Shown one piece after another: positions 1 through 4,500 of a stretch of 7,309 nucleotides of DNA. The translations under genes were made by a program, and so were the position numbers. The stretch comes from Alphaproteobacteria bacterium. GTDB taxonomy: Bacteria > Pseudomonadota > Alphaproteobacteria > Rhizobiales > Aestuariivirgaceae. The DNA is taken from positions 1 to 7,309 of the forward strand of contig JAJRRZ010000095.1 of the NCBI GenBank assembly GCA_024279045.1, read 5' to 3'. Numbering within the stretch: the first letter of the stretch is position 1; each line of letters begins with the position of its first letter. The notes under the pieces were generated by a model, which saw nothing but the letters and a program-made list of their open reading frames with translations, ran no database searches and was not told the origin of the DNA.

Positions 1-141
1 ATGGTGGACGAGAACACCGAGAAGCAACTGGCCAATACTGCCGCTGTTACGGTGGACGAGGCCAGCTTCGTGTGCGTGGCGCTGTTCGAGAAGAACGGCA
101 CACTGCATGATCTGACAAAGAAATTCTCGCTGATGCGGTAA
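1..141 (+). CDS. Unrecognised protein, probably C-terminal end of a gene that begins before the window
   Basis: The frame is open from base 1 to a TAA at 139-141 and encodes 46 residues ending KKFSLMR. The first codon happens to be ATG, but the window starts there, so no upstream ribosome binding site can be seen; it is more likely the tail of a longer protein than a complete 46-aa gene. I do not recognise the family. The stretch VTVDEASFVCVALFEKNG is loosely reminiscent of the last strand of hotdog-fold acyl-CoA thioesterases (VTEA-F-x-VALD-x-G), but this is only a weak resemblance. The gene ends 10 bases before moaB, and the moaB ribosome binding site overlaps its stop codon, so the two genes are almost certainly co-transcribed and may be translationally coupled. 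Confidence 0.6.
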   Translation: MVDENTEKQLANTAAVTVDEASFVCVALFEKNGTLHDLTKKFSLMR

Positions 142-146
142 GGAGG
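141..146 (+). promoter_or_regulatory. Ribosome binding site of moaB
   Basis: AGGAGG is a perfect Shine-Dalgarno core. It lies 5 bases before the ATG at 152 and its first base is the last base of the preceding stop codon. It fixes the moaB start and suggests translational coupling with the upstream gene. Confidence 0.85.
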
Positions 147-151
147 TTGCA

Positions 152-709
152 ATGAGCGGGCATGCGCATGGTGGGGGCGAGCGGAAATTCGTGCCGCTGA
201 ACATTTGCGTGCTGACGGTGTCGGACACGCGCACACTGGAGGATGACAGGTCGGGCGACATTCTGGCCGGGCGCATCGAGCAGGCCGGGCACAGGCTCGC
301 CGACCGCGCCATAGTGGCCGATGACGTGGAGCGTATTCGTGCGCAAATGGCCGCTTGGCTGGAGCGCGAGGATGTGGACGTAATCATCTCCACCGGCGGC
401 ACGGGGCTGACGGGTCGTGATGTAACCATCGAGGCGGCGCGGGCGCTGTTCGAAAAGGAGATCGAGGGGTTTCAGATCGGCTTCTTTCTGGTCTCGTGGC
501 CGAAGATCGGCACCTCGGCCATGCAGAGCCGGGCCACCGGCGGGGTGGCGAGGGGCAAATACATCTTCTGCCTGCCCGGCTCCACCGGCGCGGTGAAGGA
601 TGGCTGGGACGAGTTGCTGAGCAAGCAGCTCGATGCGCGCACGAAGCCATGCAATTTCGTGGAAATATTGCCGCGACTGGCGGAACACCTGAAGGGCTGT
701 GGCGGCTGA
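152..709 (+). CDS. moaB: MoaB/Mog-family molybdenum cofactor biosynthesis protein
   Basis: The 185-residue product belongs to the MoaB/MogA (MoCF biosynthesis) family. These cytoplasmic proteins bind molybdopterin; MogA-type members adenylylate it with ATP before molybdenum insertion, and bacterial MoaB proteins are thought to do the same in some organisms. Visible landmarks are the first-strand motif LTVSD (residues 21-25), the molybdopterin-binding loop TGGTGLTGRD (81-90, with the family Asp at 90), IGTSAMQSRA (119-128), PGSTGAV (142-148) and the MoaB-type ending QLDARTKPCNF (159-169). These closely parallel E. coli MoaB (TGGTGLT, IGTSTLQSRA, PGST, QLDARTRPCNF), and the length is close to the family norm. 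The start is set by AGGAGG five bases upstream. One segment is atypical: where E. coli MoaB reads GFGEVFRMLS, this protein reads GFQIGFFLVS (106-115). No Mo-cofactor gene is visible beside it. Family assignment is very sure; MoaB versus Mog function is less so. Confidence 0.95.
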   Translation: MSGHAHGGGERKFVPLNICVLTVSDTRTLEDDRSGDILAGRIEQAGHRLADRAIVADDVERIRAQMAAWLEREDVDVIISTGGTGLTGRDVTIEAARALFEKEIEGFQIGFFLVSWPKIGTSAMQSRATGGVARGKYIFCLPGSTGAVKDGWDELLSKQLDARTKPCNFVEILPRLAEHLKGCGG

Positions 710-744
710 TTTGGCCGGTGGAGCGCAAAAGGGGCACAAGGGCA

Positions 745-808
745 GAGCATGGAGCACAAAGGCCTGCGAACCTGCGCACCCGAACGCAGGCTTCCGGTTG
801 CCATGCTC
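745..808 (+). other. Long imperfect inverted repeat downstream of moaB
   Basis: GAGCATGG (745-752) is exactly complementary to CCATGCTC (801-808). Nested inside, GCCTGCG (762-768) pairs with CGCAGGC (785-791), extendable by two pairs (760-761 with 792-793, one of them G-U). The pairing begins 35 bases after the moaB stop. There is no T-tract on either side, so it is not a canonical intrinsic terminator. It could be a 3'-end RNA structure protecting or processing the moaB transcript, or a chance palindrome. Confidence 0.4.
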
Positions 809-1232
809 CGGCTACCCTGCCCTCACCCATCATGCCACTGATCACCCCACTTCAAGGCCGCGCAAGACACGGCAAGCGCGGGCGCGCCACACGCACTCAT
901 GGCGACTGGCTTGATGCGGGCCTGCCATATGTGATCCGTGATGCGTGGACGGTCAGCGTTAGCGGTTGTCGGTGGAGGGGTTGCGGGGAGCGCCGGGGCT
1001 GGCGCATGTTGGTTCCGCCTTGCTGGCGGCGCGTTGCGTTGAGGTGGTGTTGAGCGCATGCGGGTGCGAACGCACCGGCTCCATCCACTTGCGCCAAGTG
1101 CTGGCGGCGTGCCCCGCGCCACCACGCGTCTGCACCTGCCAGTTGCTGCTGCGCGTGGCGGCGGGCCAGCATTTGCCGCGTCTGCCAATCATGGTGGCTT
1201 TCCCTGCTTTCCGTTTCTGTATGCCGCTGGCT
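809..1232. other. Stretch with no convincing gene
   Basis: Together with 710-744 and the hairpin at 745-808 this forms about 520 bases between moaB and the lipoprotein gene. Several frames stay open on both strands, as expected in GC-rich DNA, but none gives a recognisable protein or has a good start with a ribosome binding site that clearly outweighs the others. The best candidate is a - strand frame starting at ATG 1193 (AGGGAAAG a few bases upstream, 78 residues). Its composition is not protein-like (low-complexity, rich in Arg, Ser, Thr and Pro), and I do not call it. I see no T-tract terminator, repeat or tRNA. Confidence 0.5.
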
Positions 1233-1433
1233 TCAGTTGGCGGTGAAGTTGTAACAGCGCAGGGCAATGCCCTTTTCCACCGCGGCGGCAGGGTCCTTGA
1301 CCACCTCACCGGCGGGATTGGTGCAGTAGCTGTAGCGGATGGTGCGCTCGCCCGGTGGTGTGGCGCCCAAGCAACCGGACAGCGACACGGCGCACAGGCC
1401 GGCCACGGCGAGATGAAGCAGGTGCTTTTTCAT
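1233..1433 (-). CDS. Small putative lipoprotein, 66 aa
   Basis: The product begins with a classical bacterial lipoprotein signal: MKKH, a hydrophobic stretch (LLHLAVAGLCAVSL), then the lipobox L-S-G-C at residues 18-21. After cleavage the lipidated Cys21 would carry a mature peptide of only 46 residues. The residue after the cysteine is Leu rather than Asp, so by the E. coli +2 rule it would go to the outer membrane. The mature part contains two further cysteines (37 and 60) that could form one disulfide, an ERTIRYSYC segment and a KDPAAAVEKG segment. I do not recognise a named family. The ATG at 1433 is preceded by GGGGG seven bases upstream, a modest ribosome binding site. The gene follows the terminator of the giant gene and a CtrA box, so it probably has its own promoter. 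I see no T-tract terminator directly after it. Confidence 0.8.
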   Translation of the reverse strand: MKKHLLHLAVAGLCAVSLSGCLGATPPGERTIRYSYCTNPAGEVVKDPAAAVEKGIALRCYNFTAN

Positions 1434-1495
1434 GTTCTTGCCCCCATCTGGTGATGCGAGTTGGCGTCCCCTGATGGTGGCGAGTGTTAACGATC

Positions 1496-1514
1496 ATGGT
1501 TAATTCGACGTTAA
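1496..1514 (-). promoter_or_regulatory. CtrA-type binding box upstream of the lipoprotein gene
   Basis: Read on the - strand the site is TTAA-N7-TTAACCAT, an exact match to the consensus TTAA-N7-TTAAC of the alphaproteobacterial master response regulator CtrA, including the extended half-site TTAACCAT. It ends 62 bases before the lipoprotein start codon and lies directly after the giant gene's terminator. A further GTTAAC lies four bases downstream (1486-1491). I cannot pick out a convincing -10 element, so the mode of control is undetermined. The match in an AT-poor background makes coincidence unlikely. Confidence 0.6.
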
Positions 1515-1519
1515 ACGCG

Positions 1520-1555
1520 AAAAAGGCGGAGCCGCCGGGTGGTGGCTCCGCCTTT
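1520..1555 (-). terminator. Intrinsic terminator of the giant exported-protein gene
   Basis: AAAGGCGGAGCC (1522-1533) is exactly complementary to GGCTCCGCCTTT (1544-1555). The stem extends inward by three more pairs (one G-U) to leave a four-base loop at 1537-1540. On the - strand the hairpin runs into TTTTT (1524-1520). It lies 26 bases after the TGA of the giant gene, the expected place and direction. On the + strand only three T residues follow the stem, so it is mainly a - strand terminator. Confidence 0.9.
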
Positions 1556-1580
1556 CTGGCTGGCGTGAGAACAGCGCCGC

Positions 1581-4500
1581 TCAGTAGAGCGTAGGCGGCT
1601 TCTGCTGACGTGGGATATCATGCAGGGCGCGTGGATCGATGCGCACGGGCACACATCCCTTGTTCGTGCGCACGGTGCCCTTGGGGCATGCGCGTGGGCG
1701 TGGGCGTTCGATGCGCACGCAACGATTGCCAACGCGCTTCATGCCCTTCGGGCAGGGGCGCACCACCGGCACGCAGCGGTTGCCACGATGCACCTGCCCT
1801 TTCGGACAGGGCTTGGGGCGCGGTGGCAGATCAATGCGCACACAGCGGTTGCCAACGCGCTTCATGCCCTTCGGGCAGGGGCGCACCACCGGCACGCAGC
1901 GGTTGCCACGACGCACCTGCCCTTTCGGACAGGGCTTGGGGCGCGGTGGCAGATCAATGCGGACGCAGCGATTGCCAACGCGCTTCATTCCCTTCGGGCA
2001 GGGGCGGCTCACTTCCCCACGCCTGCCGCAGTAGAGCACGCGACCATTGCGGCGCACCGCGGCTGTCGGCCAGCCGCGCTGGCGCCACAGCTTGAAGCGC
2101 TGACGGCTGACCTGCTGCATGCCTTGCGGGCAGCTCAGCACCGGGGGCTGCTTGCCCGGCCTGGCACACCAGATGCCGCGCGTGGCTGCCGGGCCTGCCG
2201 GCACGCGGATGAAGCGCGCCTGCCAGCCGCGTTGCAGGGCATAATCGCGGCTGGGCACTTGCCGCCAGCCATCTGGGCACTGCGGCTTTGCCACCGGAGG
2301 CCTGGCGCACCACACACGGCCACCACGCCGCACAGTCCAGCCGCGCCGGCGCAAGGCGCCTACCTCTGCGGCCTTAACGGGCTTGTAGCCCTTCGGACAC
2401 TGCCGTGGCGGGCCATAGATGCACCAGTAAGGCGTTCCATCAGGGCCGGGGCCACGCACGAAGTCCACACTCCAACCCTGACGGCGCAGGCGCTCGGCCT
2501 CGTCGTAGTTCTGCAGAACGCGCCCGCCCGCACGGCAATACCGCGTGTTGGGCGTGGGCTTCATGCACCACTCGTTGCCGAAGCGACGCACCTGCCAGCC
2601 TCTTTCACGGTAGAAGTTCGGGTTGGGCATGGCGCTTTGCCAGCCCTTCGGGCAACCACGCACTACCGGTGGCTTGCCGCACCACAGCACCACGCGGCCA
2701 CGACGCTTGATGCTGTAGAAGCGCCAGCCTTGCCGCTTCAGGGGGCGCAGGTCGGCGCCGCTGAGCGGCTGCCAGCCAGGCTTGCAGTTTGCCCGCACTG
2801 GTGGCGCGGCGCACCAGCGGGTGATGCCGTCGCGCTGCACGCGGCGTAAACTCCAGCCACGGCGCTGATAGTCGCGGGCGGCAGCGCGGGTGGTCAGCGT
2901 GCGTTCGCCAGCGTTGCAGCGCGGTGGTTGCGGCGTGGGATGCGGCTTTGGTGTTGTCAGTGGCGGCACCGGTACCGGCACGGGCGTCTGGGTCAGCCGA
3001 TAGCGGGCGCATTGCGTGCCGTCATTGAGGGTTTCCACCAACACGAAGCCCTGTGGCAGTTGCGTGCCCTTGGGGAAGCCCGTTGTGCCCGGCGGACATA
3101 CCGGCTGCGGCTCTGGCGGCACCTTGACGTCGATGCAACGCTTCGTGTCGTCGAGATGATACGGGAACCAGCAATTGAACGGTGCCTTCTCGCTGCCGGG
3201 ATAGCGGATGGTCAGTTCTCCACTGACGGCACCACCGGGCGGAATGGTGATGTCATCACCGCTTTCGCAACGGATGGCAGGCGAGCTGCCTGTGGCTATC
3301 TGCCGGCAGCCCCAACCGGCAGGCGGGTTGCTGGAGACCAGCACGCCACCGGCAGAGGGGTAGTCGGTGAAACTACCGAGGCCGACATAGTCCGCCTCCC
3401 CGGTATTGCGCATGGTGAAGGTGAAGGTGCATTCGACGCCATTGTCCTTGCGGACGCACTCCTTCAGCTTCTTCTGCCATTCGGGTACGGGAATCTTCAC
3501 CTCCACACAGGAGCGCTCATGACCTCTGTCATATTTGAGCACACAGTTGTTCACACTGGTGCGGTCTCCATCCGGTTCGCCAGGCCTCGACAAGGTGATT
3601 TCCACCGTCTGGCTGGCGCCAGGAGCGAGGTTTTGCGGCGCGGTAGAGCTGCAGTGCACCGGAGAACCGGTGGTTGCTTGCGTGCAGTTCCAGCCGGGGG
3701 TGATGGTGGACTGGTATGTCCATGAACCATTGGCAGCCATATCCAGAAATCTCAGAGTGCCACTGAAAGGAGCACTGCCGGTATTGGTGATGGTGATGAT
3801 GAAGCTGCATTGCAGCGACTCGCCATCCATGCGGCAGTTCTTCAGCGCCTTGGTGCGCTCCAGTTTCGGTTTGGCTGGTGGTGGAGGCGGTGGCGGAGCA
3901 TCGACGCACTCCCGACCCTCGTGGCCGTCCACCTTCAACTGCGCGCAATCACGATAGTTCTTTGCATCCAGGCCGAGCGGGGTGCGCGTGGTGATAGTTA
4001 CCGTCCTGCTGCCACCCGCCGGCAGATTGACAGGCGCGTTGGAATTGCAGGCGATGTCGCCACCCATACCGCTGGGCTGGCTGCATGTCCAGTCCGCCGC
4101 CGGGGCGTGGGAGACATAGGTCGTCTGCGGGCCGACGTCGTCGCTGAAGTTCAACGGGCCACTGAATGCGCCACCGCCAGTGTTGGTGATGGTGATGGCG
4201 TAGGTGCAGACCCAGTCATGGCCGTCGCGCTTGCAGCCTTCCAGCGCCTTGCCGAGGTCGAGCTTCGGCTTTTCGATGTTGCCGGGCAGGCAGGCATCGG
4301 GGCCGCCGGGCTCGATGAAGGCGCAGTCGGCGATGTCTTCCTCCTTCGCATCCGCCGGATAGGTGATGGTGATGTCCACATGGGCGGACTCACCCGGATC
4401 GAGCCGCACCGGCGCATAGGAGGTGCAGGTGATGTTCGTGCCCGCGCCACCGGCCTGGCTGCATGTCCAGCTTACCGGGCCGTCGGGGCCGTTGCCGTCG

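Noticed and set aside
823..1309. Several overlapping - strand frames of 90-120 codons in the gap
   Set aside because: They overlap each other in different frames, are rich in Arg, Pro and Ala, and none has a convincing domain or start; typical GC-rich chance frames.
966..1454. A 162-codon + strand frame across the gap and the lipoprotein gene
   Set aside because: It overlaps the well-supported lipoprotein on the other strand, lacks a ribosome binding site and is not recognisable.
1520..1555. The hairpin considered as a bidirectional terminator
   Set aside because: On the + strand only TTT follows the stem and no + strand gene ends nearby; the TTTTT tract is on the - strand side.
1641..2006. 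Regular repeats considered as a CRISPR array
   Set aside because: The repeats are contiguous 123-bp units in frame inside a coding sequence, with no short repeat and unique-spacer pattern.
1620..2849. A 409-codon + strand frame containing repeated segments
   Set aside because: Its repeats are only the mirror of the 123-bp tandem repeats of the - strand gene. The product is Ala/His/Arg-rich without family resemblance.
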